This document shows positions 1 to 9,376 of a stretch of 64,000 nt of DNA, piece by piece. Source of the DNA: an uncultured Prevotella sp. (GTDB lineage: Bacteria; Bacteroidota; Bacteroidia; Bacteroidales; Bacteroidaceae); assembly GCA_946402275.1 (NCBI GenBank), contig CAMIVY010000005.1, positions 1-64,000 of the forward strand. The letters run 5' to 3'. The notes under the pieces are model-generated. The model ran no database searches. It worked only from the letters and a program-made list of their open reading frames with translations, and was not told the DNA's origin. The translations under genes and the position numbers were made by a program. Numbering within the stretch: position 1 is the first letter of the stretch; every line of letters begins with the position of its first letter.

Positions 1-1679
1 TTGGTATCGAACTCCTTCTCGAGCTCGTGCATCTTCTTCAGACCTTCCTTCAGGCCCTCAGCGGTGCGACCCATACCTACATACTCCCACATGATGTGAC
101 CCAGCTCCTTGTGGATAGAGTCAACAGAGCGCTTACCCTTGATGTTGAGCAGACGGTCGAGCTCAGCGTCCACCTTCTTCTCGGCCTCGTCAAACTCAGG
201 ACGGTCTGTGGGAACCTTCGGCCAAACAGCCTGGTCGGCCAGGTAGTTCTGGATGGTGTAAGGCAGCACGAAGTAACCATCGGCCAAGCCCTGCATCAGA
301 GCGGAAGCACCGAGGCGGTTAGCACCGTGGTCGGAGAAGTTACACTCACCGATAGCAAAGAGGCCAGGGATAGTGGTCTGCAGCTCATAGTCCACCCAGA
401 TACCACCCATCGTGTAGTGGATAGCGGGATAGATCATCATGGGCTTGTAGTACTTCACGCCGTTGATCTCGTTGGCCACGTCGCCAGGGAATACATCCGT
501 AATCTCCTCGTACATCTCGAAGAGGTTACCGTAACGCTGCATGATGACATCGAGGCCGAGGCGGTTGATAGACTCAGAGAAGTCGAGGAACACAGCCAGA
601 CCGGTATTGTTCACACCATAGCCCTTGTCGCAACGCTCCTTGGCGGCACGGCTGGCAACGTCACGAGGAACGAGGTTACCGAATGCCGGATAGCGGCGCT
701 CCAGATAGTAGTCGCGATCCTCCTCAGGAATCTCCCAACCCTGCTTAGTACCTGCCTGCAGAGCCTTGGCATCCTCCAGTTTCTTCGGAACCCAGATACG
801 ACCATCGTTACGCAGCGACTCAGACATCAGCGTCAGCTTGGACTGCTTGTCGCCATGAACGGGGATACAGGTGGGGTGAATCTGAACGTAAGAAGGATTA
901 GCAAAGTAAGCACCCTTACGATAGCACTGTACAGCGGCGGTACAGTTACATCCCATAGCGTTGGTAGAGAGGAAATAGGTATTTCCGTATCCACCAGTAG
1001 CGATGACCACAGCGTTGGCAGAGAAGCGCTCCAGCTTGCCGGTTACGAGGTTCTTGGCGATGATACCACGGGCACGCCCATCGACGATGACCACATCCTC
1101 CATCTCGTAGCGGGTATAAAGCTTAACCTTACCGGCATTTACCTGACAGCTCAGTGAGCTATAGGCACCCAGCAGCAGTTGCTGACCGGTCTGACCCTTA
1201 GCATAGAATGTACGGCTTACCTGAGCACCACCGAACGAACGGTTAGCCAGCATACCACCATACTCACGGGCAAAGGGAACGCCCTGAGCTACGCACTGGT
1301 CGATAATATTGTTTGATACCTCAGCCAGACGATAAACGTTGGCCTCGCGAGCACGATAGTCACCACCCTTTACGGTGTCGTAGAACAGACGATACACCGA
1401 GTCACCATCGTTCTGATAGCACTTGGCGGCATTGATACCACCCTGGGCGGCGATAGAGTGCGCACGGCGCGGAGAGTCCTGAATGCACAGGTTAATCACG
1501 TTGAAGCCCATCTCACCCAGTGAAGCAGCTGCAGAAGCACCAGCCAGACCGGTACCTACCACTATCACGTCGAGCTTCAGCTTATTCTTGGGGTTAACCA
1601 AACGCTGGTGAGCCTTATATTCCTTCCATTTCTCAGGTACTGGACCTGCGGGAATCTTTGAATCTAATACTTTTGCCAT
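1..1679 (-). CDS. sdhA: Succinate dehydrogenase/fumarate reductase flavoprotein subunit, 3' end missing
   Basis: This is the FAD-carrying catalytic subunit that interconverts succinate and fumarate on the cytoplasmic side of the inner membrane. The frame opens with ATG at 1679 and runs off the left edge after about 559 codons; the family is about 650 residues. The N-terminus reads [18 protein letters not shown], followed by the dinucleotide-binding motif [10 protein letters not shown] near residues 42-51 and the covalent-FAD region [13 protein letters not shown]. Substrate-site text HPTCIP and the Arg-rich [11 protein letters not shown] stretch are also present. It lies 29 bp downstream of the cytochrome b gene in the same operon. 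The iron-sulfur subunit is expected beyond the window. In anaerobic Bacteroidales this complex usually works as fumarate reductase, so frdA would be an equally valid name. Confidence 0.96.
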   Translation of the reverse strand, partial: MAKVLDSKIPAGPVPEKWKEYKAHQRLVNPKNKLKLDVIVVGTGLAGASAAASLGEMGFNVINLCIQDSPRRAHSIAAQGGINAAKCYQNDGDSVYRLFYDTVKGGDYRAREANVYRLAEVSNNIIDQCVAQGVPFAREYGGMLANRSFGGAQVSRTFYAKGQTGQQLLLGAYSSLSCQVNAGKVKLYTRYEMEDVVIVDGRARGIIAKNLVTGKLERFSANAVVIATGGYGNTYFLSTNAMGCNCTAAVQCYRKGAYFANPSYVQIHPTCIPVHGDKQSKLTLMSESLRNDGRIWVPKKLEDAKALQAGTKQGWEIPEEDRDYYLERRYPAFGNLVPRDVASRAAKERCDKGYGVNNTGLAVFLDFSESINRLGLDVIMQRYGNLFEMYEEITDVFPGDVANEINGVKYYKPMMIYPAIHYTMGGIWVDYELQTTIPGLFAIGECNFSDHGANRLGASALMQGLADGYFVLPYTIQNYLADQAVWPKVPTDRPEFDEAEKKVDAELDRLLNIKGKRSVDSIHKELGHIMWEYVGMGRTAEGLKEGLKKMHELEKEFDT

Positions 1680-1708
1680 AACTTTCAAAGTAATTTAAGG
1701 TTTAACAA

Positions 1709-2410
1709 TTAGCAGCAGCCTGCATAGCAATAGAGGCTCGGAGCCAACTTGAAGGCGAAAGCCAGCACGACAACCAGGAAGCCCAGCATCAGCAGGGTGG
1801 TGTAGATGAAGCCAATGACCTTCCAACGGCAGAACCAGATCTTACCACTGATACCCAAAGTCTGCATAGCACTCCAGAAGCCGTGAGTCAGGTGGAACCA
1901 GATAGCGCACAGCCAGATGACATAGAGCACAACATAGACAGGATTGCTGAAGGTGTCGATGATGAATGCAAAGCCGTCAGAGGGCAGATGACCTGCACTG
2001 AAGCCTACGATTTCGGCAAACATCATGTTGTACCAGAAGTTGAACAAGTGGAGCAACAAGCCCAGGAGGATAATGATACCCAGCACGAGCATGTTCTTAG
2101 AAGCCCACTCAACCTTACCAGCATTTACCGTTGTTGCCACATCATAGCGACTATTGCCACGAGCGGTACGGTTCTGCGCTGTCAGGATGAACGCAAAAAC
2201 GATGTGAATGACAGCAAGGGCAGCCAGACCGATAGTAGCCACTACAGCATACCAGTTGGCACCCAGCAATTCGCAAATCATGTTGTAAGCCTCGCCAGAG
2301 AAGAGCGCAACAATGTTCATGGCGCAATGGAACGTCAAGAACAGAATCAGCGCAATACCCGTTACGGACATTACAACCTTACGACCAATTGATGAATTGA
2401 TTAACCACAT
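1709..2410 (-). CDS. sdhC: Succinate dehydrogenase/fumarate reductase cytochrome b subunit
   Basis: This 233-residue membrane anchor binds heme b and passes electrons between the quinone pool and the flavoprotein/iron-sulfur subunits. The sequence begins MWLINSSIGRKVVMSVTG and has five hydrophobic segments, at roughly residues 12-35, 50-75, 105-130, 150-175 and 200-225. Histidines lie in or beside these helices (FHCAMN, VIHIVF, LHLFNF, WFHLTHGFW), as expected for the b558 diheme family. It is the first gene of the sdhC-sdhA operon, with a Bacteroidetes-type promoter about 66 bp upstream. The start is the only sensible ATG at the head of the frame. Confidence 0.95.
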   Translation of the reverse strand: MWLINSSIGRKVVMSVTGIALILFLTFHCAMNIVALFSGEAYNMICELLGANWYAVVATIGLAALAVIHIVFAFILTAQNRTARGNSRYDVATTVNAGKVEWASKNMLVLGIIILLGLLLHLFNFWYNMMFAEIVGFSAGHLPSDGFAFIIDTFSNPVYVVLYVIWLCAIWFHLTHGFWSAMQTLGISGKIWFCRWKVIGFIYTTLLMLGFLVVVLAFAFKLAPSLYCYAGCC

Positions 2411-2475
2411 AAAAATATTGAATTAAATTAATAATAAATACTCAATAATAAGTACGCTTGCGCACTATGGGGCTA

Positions 2476-2507
2476 CAAATGTACTACAAAATTATGAAAT
2501 CCGCAAA
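2476..2507 (-). promoter_or_regulatory. Promoter of the sdhC-sdhA operon
   Basis: Read on the minus strand, TACATTTG (2476-2483) matches the Bacteroidetes -7 consensus TAnnTTTG. TTTGC (2503-2507) lies 19 bp upstream as the -33 element. The leader before the sdhC start codon is about 60 nt. Confidence 0.7.
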
Positions 2508-2548
2508 CGTTTTCGTTAGAAAATGTGCTTTTTATTCAAAATATGGTG

Positions 2549-2557
2549 TATCTTTGC
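2549..2557 (+). promoter_or_regulatory. Promoter -7 element of the helicase gene
   Basis: TATCTTTGC is a full match to the Bacteroidetes -7 consensus and lies 20 bp upstream of the ATG at 2578. No clear Shine-Dalgarno sequence is present, which is normal for the phylum. Confidence 0.75.
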
Positions 2558-2577
2558 ATTCAAATTTCTAAAAAGCT

Positions 2578-4842
2578 ATGGCAGAAAATCATGAATTACG
2601 CACGGCGTGGGACTTTGTAGAAAATACAGGTAGAAGTATCTTCTTGACAGGAAAAGCCGGAACAGGAAAGACGACTTTTCTGAAGAACATCGTCGAGAAT
2701 TCGCGCAAGCGACCTATTGTGGTTGCTCCCACGGGTGTGGCTGCCATCAATGCCGGAGGGGTCACCATCCATTCGTTCTTTCAGTTACCATTCACCCCTT
2801 ATGTGCCTGGTTCCAAACTGGAAAGTAAGTTTGACTTCGGACGTGAGAAACGGAAAATCATTGCATCCATCGACTTGTTGATTATCGATGAGATCAGTAT
2901 GGTACGGGCTGATTTGTTAGACGCCATTGATACTGTTCTTAGAAGGTTCCGTGATCACTACCTGCCCTTCGGTGGTGTACAACTCTTGATGATTGGTGAC
3001 CTGGCACAACTTACGCCTGTGGTGACAGCAGAAGACGAGCAGATCTTAAAACCCTATTACGACACTCCTTATTTCTTTGGTTCAAAAGCATTACAACAGA
3101 TAGACTATGTCACTATCCAGCTGGATCATGTCTATAGACAGCAAGAAATGTCGTTCATAGATATCCTGAACCAAATTCGTGAGGGTCATCCTACCCCAGA
3201 AGCTTTATCCATACTGAACAGCCATTGTAAGCCGACTTTCATTCCCAAGCCAGAAGAGCCTTATATCAGACTGACCACTCATAACCAGTTGGCAAACTAT
3301 TATAACGACACGGAGCTGAAGAAACTAAGCGGGCGTTCCTACCTGTTTCATGCCGAGATAAGCGGAACTTTCCCTGATTTCTCCTACCCCACTGCTGAAA
3401 CGCTGGAACTGAAACAGGGAGCACAAGTGATGTTCGTAAAGAACGATCCTTCTGCTGAACACCTTTATTATAATGGGCGTATTGGACGGGTGACCTATGT
3501 GGATGCTTATAAGATACTGGTACTATGTGATGGGGACGAGGAAGCCATTGAGGTGGAACCTTTGGAATGGGAGAACACCCGTTATACCCTGAATGAGGAA
3601 ACACGCGAGATAGAAACGGAGGTGCAAGGTGTTTTTAAGCAATATCCGTTAAGACTGGCATGGGCCATCACCATCCACAAAAGCCAAGGACTGACGTTTG
3701 ATCGTGCCATCATTGATGCCAATCAGTCGTTTGCCCCAGGACAGGTATATGTGGCCTTGAGTCGCTGTCGCTCTCTGGAAGGACTCGTCCTGGCTTCTCC
3801 CTTAGGGACTCGTGCCATCATCAATGACGAACGTGTTGACTCTTATATCGCACAACAGGAAGAGGAGGCACAAAAGAGCATAGCGCAATTGCCTGCCTTA
3901 AAACAAGAATACGAGCGCTACCTGTTGCTGCAGTTGTTCGACTTCCGTTCCCTACTCTACCAGCAGGAAACGATGGTGCGCATCTTTGCTGAGTTTTTCT
4001 ATCACAGTCATGCTTCGCTGAAACAGCTTCAAGACCAGACGCTGATGGACATCAAAAAGTCGGTTATCGAAATAGCTGGAAAATGGCAACAGAAAATTAT
4101 AGCAATGACCTTTGACCAGTTGCACGATGAAGAGTTTCTGGAACGCGTGAAACGAAGTGCCACCTATTTTGCTGATACACTCTATCAAATACTTGCCAAA
4201 CCCTTGGAGTTGTCGGCTAAGATAGAGACAAACAATAAGCAGGCGAAACGAAGGTTAGACAGAGCTCTCTCAGAAGAAAAAGAAACATGGGCGTCAAGAC
4301 GTTATCTGCTGGTAAAAATAGCAGAACAAGGATTCAGCGTTACCCATTACCTGAGAGAAAAACAGATGTCCATGCTGGATGCTATTGACGAGAGTGACAT
4401 CAAGTCCAAACGAACTCGGAAAAGCAGAGCTAAGAAGGAAACCAAGGAAAAACCCAAAGAGGCAAGAATCAAAAATATCGTTACTCCTAATAACGAACTG
4501 GGCACCTGGGGGGAAGAACAGGCTGCTGAGTTCCTGATTCATAAAGGATACACTATCTTGGAACGTGACTGGAAATCGGGTCATAGAGACATAGACATCA
4601 TAGCGACAAATGGTCAGGTGGTGGTCTTTGTAGAAGTAAAGGCTCGCCGTAACAGAGTTTTCGGAGAGCCGGAAGATGCTATTGACTATATGAAAATGCA
4701 TAACCTACGAGCTGCTATAAACCATTATGTCAAATTCAAAAACATCAGACTCGATATACGCTTTGACATTATAACCGTCGTTGGGACACCCTATATGGGC
4801 CAAGCAGAGATCACCCATATCGAAGATGTTCCCTTCCTATAG
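2578..4842 (+). CDS. Pif1/RecD-type helicase with C-terminal YraN-like nuclease domain
   Basis: This 754-residue protein combines two activities in one open frame. Residues 1-430 form a superfamily 1B DNA helicase of the Pif1 type: Walker A GKAGTGKTT at 25-33, Walker B IIDEISM at 102-108, a GDLAQLTPV motif, and TIHKSQGLTFDRAI near 370-385. Residues 430-600 are helical, and a Lys/Arg-rich linker follows. Residues 639-754 match the YraN (UPF0102) family: NELGTWGEEQAAEFL, then RDIDII and VFVEVKARR. This is the Asp...Glu-x-Lys pattern of a restriction-endonuclease-like fold. YraN is normally an independent protein of about 120 residues. I see no frameshift or stop at the junction, so the fusion looks genuine. 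Its role is inferred as DNA replication or repair. mnmG follows 99 bp downstream with its own promoter. Confidence 0.88.
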   Translation: MAENHELRTAWDFVENTGRSIFLTGKAGTGKTTFLKNIVENSRKRPIVVAPTGVAAINAGGVTIHSFFQLPFTPYVPGSKLESKFDFGREKRKIIASIDLLIIDEISMVRADLLDAIDTVLRRFRDHYLPFGGVQLLMIGDLAQLTPVVTAEDEQILKPYYDTPYFFGSKALQQIDYVTIQLDHVYRQQEMSFIDILNQIREGHPTPEALSILNSHCKPTFIPKPEEPYIRLTTHNQLANYYNDTELKKLSGRSYLFHAEISGTFPDFSYPTAETLELKQGAQVMFVKNDPSAEHLYYNGRIGRVTYVDAYKILVLCDGDEEAIEVEPLEWENTRYTLNEETREIETEVQGVFKQYPLRLAWAITIHKSQGLTFDRAIIDANQSFAPGQVYVALSRCRSLEGLVLASPLGTRAIINDERVDSYIAQQEEEAQKSIAQLPALKQEYERYLLLQLFDFRSLLYQQETMVRIFAEFFYHSHASLKQLQDQTLMDIKKSVIEIAGKWQQKIIAMTFDQLHDEEFLERVKRSATYFADTLYQILAKPLELSAKIETNNKQAKRRLDRALSEEKETWASRRYLLVKIAEQGFSVTHYLREKQMSMLDAIDESDIKSKRTRKSRAKKETKEKPKEARIKNIVTPNNELGTWGEEQAAEFLIHKGYTILERDWKSGHRDIDIIATNGQVVVFVEVKARRNRVFGEPEDAIDYMKMHNLRAAINHYVKFKNIRLDIRFDIITVVGTPYMGQAEITHIEDVPFL

Positions 4843-4929
4843 GATTGCCCGTTAAGGAACTGAAGGCATATTTCTCATCAAGAATGAATATATTTTAGAC
4901 TTTTCATGTGATAATTGCAATAGTTTTTG

Positions 4930-4937
4930 TAATTTTG
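4930..4937 (+). promoter_or_regulatory. mnmG promoter, probably giving a leaderless transcript
   Basis: TAATTTTG ends only 4 bp before the mnmG ATG at 4942. Because this element is centred at about -7 in Bacteroidetes, transcription should begin at or next to the A of the start codon. Confidence 0.6.
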
Positions 4938-4941
4938 CCAC

Positions 4942-6837
4942 ATGATTCTGAAATATGATGTAATAGTGATTGGAGGCGGACATGCTGGATGTGAGGCTGC
5001 AACAGCTTCAGCCAACATGGGTGCTAAGACCTGTCTCGTCACGATGGACATGAACAAGATTGCACAGATGTCGTGCAACCCTGCTATTGGTGGTATTGCC
5101 AAAGGACAGATAGTACGTGAGATAGATGCTCTGGGTGGACAGATGGCGCTTGTAACAGATGCAACAGCCATTCAGTTTCGAATGCTAAATCGATCCAAAG
5201 GTCCTGCTGTATGGAGTCCTAGAGCACAATGTGACCGAGGAAAATTCATCTGGAAATGGAGACAGATGCTCGATGAGACACCAAACCTCGATATCTGGCA
5301 AGACCAGGCTGACGAACTGTTGGTAGAAAACGGAGAAGCCGTTGGGGTGAAAACCATCTGGGGATGTGAACTCAGGGCAAAAGCTGTCGTCATAACTGCG
5401 GGTACTTTCCTAAACGGACTGATGCACATAGGCCGGAAAATGGTCCCTGGTGGACGTATTGCCGAACCTGCTGTACCCCATTTCACGGAGAGCATTACAC
5501 AACATGGTATCCGCGCTGCCCGTATGAAGACAGGCACACCCGTTCGTATTGACAAGCGTAGCATCCATTTCGAAGATATGGAACGTCAAGACGGTGAAAA
5601 CGGATATTATAAATTCTCTTTTCTTGGCGAACAACGTCCCTTGCAGCAACTTCCCTGTTGGGTATGCTATACGAATGAAGAAGTACACGAAACTCTTCGT
5701 AGCGGATTGGCGGACTCTCCCCTTTATAACGGTCAGATACAATCCATCGGACCCCGTTACTGTCCTTCTATAGAAACGAAACTGGTTACCTTTCCAGAAC
5801 GTCCGCAACACTTGTTGTTCCTGGAACCAGAAGGAGAAACAACCAACGAGATGTATCTGAACGGTTTCTCTTCATCACTACCGATGGATGTGCAAATAGC
5901 AGCCCTCAAGAAGATACCTGCTTTACGCGATCTCAAGGTCTATCGACCAGGCTATGCCATAGAATACGATTTCTTTGATCCTACCCAACTTAAACATTCT
6001 TTGGAGTCGAAGGTAATCAAAGGCTTATTCTTTGCTGGACAGGTGAACGGGACAACAGGATATGAAGAGGCTGGAGGCCAGGGAACTCTTGCTGGTATCA
6101 ATGCTGCCTTGAAGGCGGGGTCAGCAGGTCTTAGTAATACAACAACAGACACAACGTTTGAACTGAAACGCGATGAGGCTTACATAGGTGTATTGATAGA
6201 TGACCTTGTGACGAAGGGTGTCGATGAACCCTACCGAATGTTTACTTCACGAGCAGAATACCGTATCCTCCTAAGACAAGATGATGCAGATGCACGACTG
6301 ACTGAAAAGGCATACCATTTAGGGCTTGCCAGCAGACAGAGGTACGACTGGTGGCTTGAGAAAAAACAACATATTGAAGAAATCGAGCTTTTCTGTAAGA
6401 ACTATGCCATTAAACCTAAGCTGGTGAATAGTGCTTTGGAAGCTATCGGATCTACCCCTCTCGTCTATGGATGTAAGTTGGAAGACTTGGTGGCTCGGCC
6501 AGAATTGAATTTCGAAAAACTATATGCTATCATTCCGGAACTAAAAGCTATGATTGATGCATTGCCCAACAGACAAGAAGAGATAGCAGAAGCAGCAGAG
6601 ATTCACATGAAATACAAGGGATATATTGAGCGGGAACAAATGGTTGCAGAAAAAATGCACCGTCTAGAAAATATCAAAATCAAAGGAAAGTTTGATTATC
6701 CCAACTTAACGGCAATTTCAACGGAGGCCCGCCAAAAATTAGAAAAGATTCAGCCAGAAACACTCGCACAGGCAAGTAGAATTCCTGGTGTATCACCAAG
6801 TGACATTAATGCAATGCTGATTCTCCTGGGGAGATAA
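4942..6837 (+). CDS. mnmG: tRNA uridine-5-carboxymethylaminomethyl modification enzyme MnmG
   Basis: MnmG (GidA) works with the GTPase MnmE to install the cmnm5 group on the wobble uridine of several tRNAs, using FAD and methylenetetrahydrofolate. The 631-residue length is typical. The N-terminus YDVIVIGGGHAGCEAA is the FAD-binding Rossmann motif. The signature GGIAKGQIVREIDALGG and the second block GQVNGTTGYEEAGGQG are intact. The C-terminal helical MnmE-binding region (YKGYIEREQ ... IPGVSPSDINAM) is also complete. The start at 4942 fits family alignments even though it leaves almost no mRNA leader. A parS site begins at the base after the stop codon. mnmG is often near the replication origin in bacteria, which is consistent with the candidate origin at 23.5 kb. 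Confidence 0.97.
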   Translation: MILKYDVIVIGGGHAGCEAATASANMGAKTCLVTMDMNKIAQMSCNPAIGGIAKGQIVREIDALGGQMALVTDATAIQFRMLNRSKGPAVWSPRAQCDRGKFIWKWRQMLDETPNLDIWQDQADELLVENGEAVGVKTIWGCELRAKAVVITAGTFLNGLMHIGRKMVPGGRIAEPAVPHFTESITQHGIRAARMKTGTPVRIDKRSIHFEDMERQDGENGYYKFSFLGEQRPLQQLPCWVCYTNEEVHETLRSGLADSPLYNGQIQSIGPRYCPSIETKLVTFPERPQHLLFLEPEGETTNEMYLNGFSSSLPMDVQIAALKKIPALRDLKVYRPGYAIEYDFFDPTQLKHSLESKVIKGLFFAGQVNGTTGYEEAGGQGTLAGINAALKAGSAGLSNTTTDTTFELKRDEAYIGVLIDDLVTKGVDEPYRMFTSRAEYRILLRQDDADARLTEKAYHLGLASRQRYDWWLEKKQHIEEIELFCKNYAIKPKLVNSALEAIGSTPLVYGCKLEDLVARPELNFEKLYAIIPELKAMIDALPNRQEEIAEAAEIHMKYKGYIEREQMVAEKMHRLENIKIKGKFDYPNLTAISTEARQKLEKIQPETLAQASRIPGVSPSDINAMLILLGR

Positions 6838-6853
6838 TGTTTCACGTGAAACA
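6838..6853 (+). other. parS centromere site 1 (ParB/Spo0J binding site)
   Basis: TGTTTCACGTGAAACA is a perfect 16-bp palindrome and an exact match to the chromosomal parS consensus conserved across bacteria. It starts immediately after the mnmG stop codon. A second copy with one changed base lies 595 bp away, beyond apt. Two copies in adjacent intergenic positions are very unlikely by chance. Confidence 0.93.
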
Positions 6854-6898
6854 AGGAGTAATAAATATATGATGTAATAACGATAAAATCAAAGGATT

Positions 6899-7426
6899 AT
6901 GAACAACCAAGTACTGATTGACAATTTGCGTTGCATACCCGATTTTCCGAGGAAGGGTATCAACTTTCGTGATGTGACCACCCTGTACAAGAATGCAGAG
7001 TGCATGAAAATTATGCTAGACGAGATGTATGAACTCTACAAAGACAAAGGAATCACCAAGATTGTAGGAGTAGAGAGTCGTGGTTTTGTGATGGCATCAG
7101 CCCTGGCCGGACGATTAGGTTGCGGAGTGGTATTAGCACGTAAACCAGGTAAGTTGCCTGGAACGGTGGTGAAGGAACAATTTACCAAGGAATACGGAGT
7201 AGATACCGTAGAGATGCACATCGATTCGATAGAGCCAGACGATGTAGTGCTCATCCACGATGATTTGTTGGCAACAGGAGGAACGGCCAAGGCAACGTAT
7301 AAGTTGGTGAACCACTTTCATCCGAAGAAAGTCTATATGAACTTCATCATCGAGATTACAGACGAAGGGCTGCATGGACGCGACCTGTTTGATGGTATAG
7401 AACTCACCACTCTCGTAACAGTATAA
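6899..7426 (+). CDS. apt: Adenine phosphoribosyltransferase
   Basis: This cytoplasmic salvage enzyme converts adenine and PRPP to AMP and pyrophosphate. The 175 residues match family size. The N-terminal text IPDFPRKGINFRDVTTL is characteristic of bacterial APRT. GVESRGF (57-63) is the flexible-loop region, ARKPGKLPG (80-88) is the adenine-pocket signature, and VVLIHDDLLATGGTA (116-130) is the PRPP-binding motif. It is preceded by AAAGG a few bases before the ATG. It sits between two parS sites and between mnmG and uvrC, all on the same strand, so it may be cotranscribed with mnmG. Confidence 0.97.
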   Translation: MNNQVLIDNLRCIPDFPRKGINFRDVTTLYKNAECMKIMLDEMYELYKDKGITKIVGVESRGFVMASALAGRLGCGVVLARKPGKLPGTVVKEQFTKEYGVDTVEMHIDSIEPDDVVLIHDDLLATGGTAKATYKLVNHFHPKKVYMNFIIEITDEGLHGRDLFDGIELTTLVTV

Positions 7427-7432
7427 AAGGGG

Positions 7433-7448
7433 TGTTCCACGTGAAACA
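7433..7448 (+). other. parS centromere site 2 (ParB/Spo0J binding site)
   Basis: TGTTCCACGTGAAACA differs from site 1 only at position 5, which is the degenerate position of the TGTTNCACGTGAAACA consensus. It lies 6 bp after the apt stop codon, in the intergenic space before uvrC. Confidence 0.92.
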
Positions 7449-7458
7449 TTTTAGGCTA

Positions 7459-7506
7459 TGATGATAAGTTTCTATAATATTCAACAAGGGGTAGGACTTA
7501 TCATCA
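7459..7506. repeat. 11-bp inverted repeat beside parS site 2
   Basis: TGATGATAAGT (7459-7469) is repeated in inverted form as ACTTATCATCA (7496-7506) across a 26-bp spacer. There is no T-tract, so a terminator is unlikely. Its position between parS and uvrC leaves a regulator site or a partition accessory site as possibilities; the sequence does not decide between them. Confidence 0.5.
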
Positions 7507-7538
7507 CACAAAGTGATTTAATTATCAGCAGTTAGAAG

Positions 7539-9368
7539 ATGACCAAGGAAGAGAACGAGGCACGGTTATCCAAGCTAAAAACCATTGTTAGCGCAATGCC
7601 TGAGAAGCCAGGAAGCTATCAGTATTACGATGCTGAGGGTACCATTATCTATGTAGGCAAGGCGAAGAACCTAAAGTCACGAGTCTCCTCCTACTTCCAC
7701 ACCGAGGTAGACCGATTCAAGACCAAAGTACTGGTATCCAAAATATGGGATATCAGCTATACTGTAGTCAATACCGAAGAGGACGCATTACTACTAGAAA
7801 ATGCCCTGATTAAAAAATATAATCCTCGATATAATGTACTGCTAAAGGACGGAAAAACTTATCCTAGTATTTGCATTACCAAAGAATACCTTCCGAAGAT
7901 TTTCTCGACCCGTAATATCAACAAGAAATTGGGTACATATTATGGTCCTTATTCGCATGTAGGCTCCATGCATGCAGTATTAGAACTCATCAAGAAACTG
8001 TATCACCCAAGAACCTGTAAACAACCACTCACGGAAGAGGGCGTAAAAGGAGGAAAATACCAAGTTTGTCTGGAATATCACATTAAAAATTGCGGAGGTC
8101 CATGTATCAATAAACAATCGTGGGAGGACTATCAAAAGAACATCTCTCAGGCTCGTGAAATTCTGAAAGGAAACACGCGCCAAGTGCTTCGTGATATGCG
8201 AGAAGAGATGATGAAACTGGCGGATGAACTTCGCTTTGAGGAGGCTGAAGAAATCAAACGGCGATACCTGTTGATAGAACAGTTTGTAGCCAAGAGCGAA
8301 GTCGTTAGTCAAACTATAAACAATGTAGATGTGTTGTCTATCACCAACGATGAAAAAGTTGCTTTTGTAAACTATATACACGTATCAAACGGACAAATCA
8401 ACCAGTCGTTCACTTTCGAATATAAGAAACGTCTGGAAGAAAGCGATGAAGAATTATTGCAATTAGCTATTGTGGAAATGCGCGAAAGGTTCAACAGCAA
8501 TGCTAAAGAGATTATCCTCCCCCAGGAAGTATATATCAACTTGGAAGGAGTAACCATCACAGTACCACAAAGGGGAGATAAAAAGACGCTTTTAGACTTG
8601 TCTGTCATGAATGGAAAACAGTATAAGTTTGACCGATTAAAACAGGCAGAAAAGCTGAATCCCGAGCAAAAACAAGTACGGTTGATGAAGGAATTACAAG
8701 ACCTTTTGCACTTGCCCAAACTACCCTATCAGATAGAATGCTTCGACAATTCGAATATCAGCGGCACGGATGCAGTAGCGGCCTGTGTCGTCTTTAAAAA
8801 GATGAAACCTTCAAAAGCTGATTATCGCAAATACAACATCAAAACGGTGGTGGGTCCTGACGATTATGCTTCCATGAAAGAAGTTGTATTTCGAAGATAT
8901 AAGCGGCTTTTAGAAGAAAAGCAACCACTACCCGACCTCATCGTTGCGGATGGAGGAAAAGGACAAATGGAAGTTATCAGACAGGCCGTTCAGGACCAAT
9001 TAAATCTTGATATTCCGATAGCCGGACTAGCAAAGAATGACAAGCATAGAACCAACGAACTACTATACGGGTTCCCTCCAAGGGTCATTGGCATCAAAGA
9101 CACCTCCGAGCTGTTTAGGGTACTCACACAGCTACAGGACGAAGTACACCGCTTTGCCATCACATTTCATCGAGATAAGCGTTCTAAGCGCGCTTTGCAC
9201 TCCGAGCTGGATGACATCAAAGGTGTTGGATCTAAAACACGTGACGAGCTTCTAAATAGCCTTAAATCGGTTAAGAAGATACGTGAGGCTGACCTCTCTG
9301 TCCTTGCTGAAATCATTGGTTCTGCAAAAGCGAAAATCGTATTCAAACACTTCCATCCAAAGGAATAA
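7539..9368 (+). CDS. uvrC: Excinuclease ABC subunit C
   Basis: UvrC makes the dual incision on both sides of a lesion in nucleotide excision repair, acting with UvrB after UvrA loading. The 609-residue protein has an N-terminal GIY-YIG nuclease domain (KPGSYQYYDAEGTIIYVGKAKNLKSR..., about residues 20-100), a UVR/UvrB-binding helix near 205-240 (MMKLADELRFEEAEEIKRRY), the central endonuclease-V-like domain (ECFDNSNISGTDAVAACVVF, PDLIVADGGKGQ), and C-terminal helix-hairpin-helix motifs (SELDDIKGVGSKTRDELL). All parts look intact. The ATG at 7539 follows the second parS site and the 11-bp inverted repeat. Confidence 0.97.
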   Translation: MTKEENEARLSKLKTIVSAMPEKPGSYQYYDAEGTIIYVGKAKNLKSRVSSYFHTEVDRFKTKVLVSKIWDISYTVVNTEEDALLLENALIKKYNPRYNVLLKDGKTYPSICITKEYLPKIFSTRNINKKLGTYYGPYSHVGSMHAVLELIKKLYHPRTCKQPLTEEGVKGGKYQVCLEYHIKNCGGPCINKQSWEDYQKNISQAREILKGNTRQVLRDMREEMMKLADELRFEEAEEIKRRYLLIEQFVAKSEVVSQTINNVDVLSITNDEKVAFVNYIHVSNGQINQSFTFEYKKRLEESDEELLQLAIVEMRERFNSNAKEIILPQEVYINLEGVTITVPQRGDKKTLLDLSVMNGKQYKFDRLKQAEKLNPEQKQVRLMKELQDLLHLPKLPYQIECFDNSNISGTDAVAACVVFKKMKPSKADYRKYNIKTVVGPDDYASMKEVVFRRYKRLLEEKQPLPDLIVADGGKGQMEVIRQAVQDQLNLDIPIAGLAKNDKHRTNELLYGFPPRVIGIKDTSELFRVLTQLQDEVHRFAITFHRDKRSKRALHSELDDIKGVGSKTRDELLNSLKSVKKIREADLSVLAEIIGSAKAKIVFKHFHPKE

Positions 9369-9376
9369 AAAATAGC

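Noticed and set aside
27..1157. Long plus-strand open frame of 376 codons
   Set aside because: It is antisense to sdhA, whose protein has all family motifs. The plus-strand translation shows no known domain and arises from the GC-rich codon pattern of sdhA.
9239..9248. Possible third parS (ACACGTGA in uvrC)
   Set aside because: Only the central CACGTG matches; the outer bases do not fit the 16-bp consensus.
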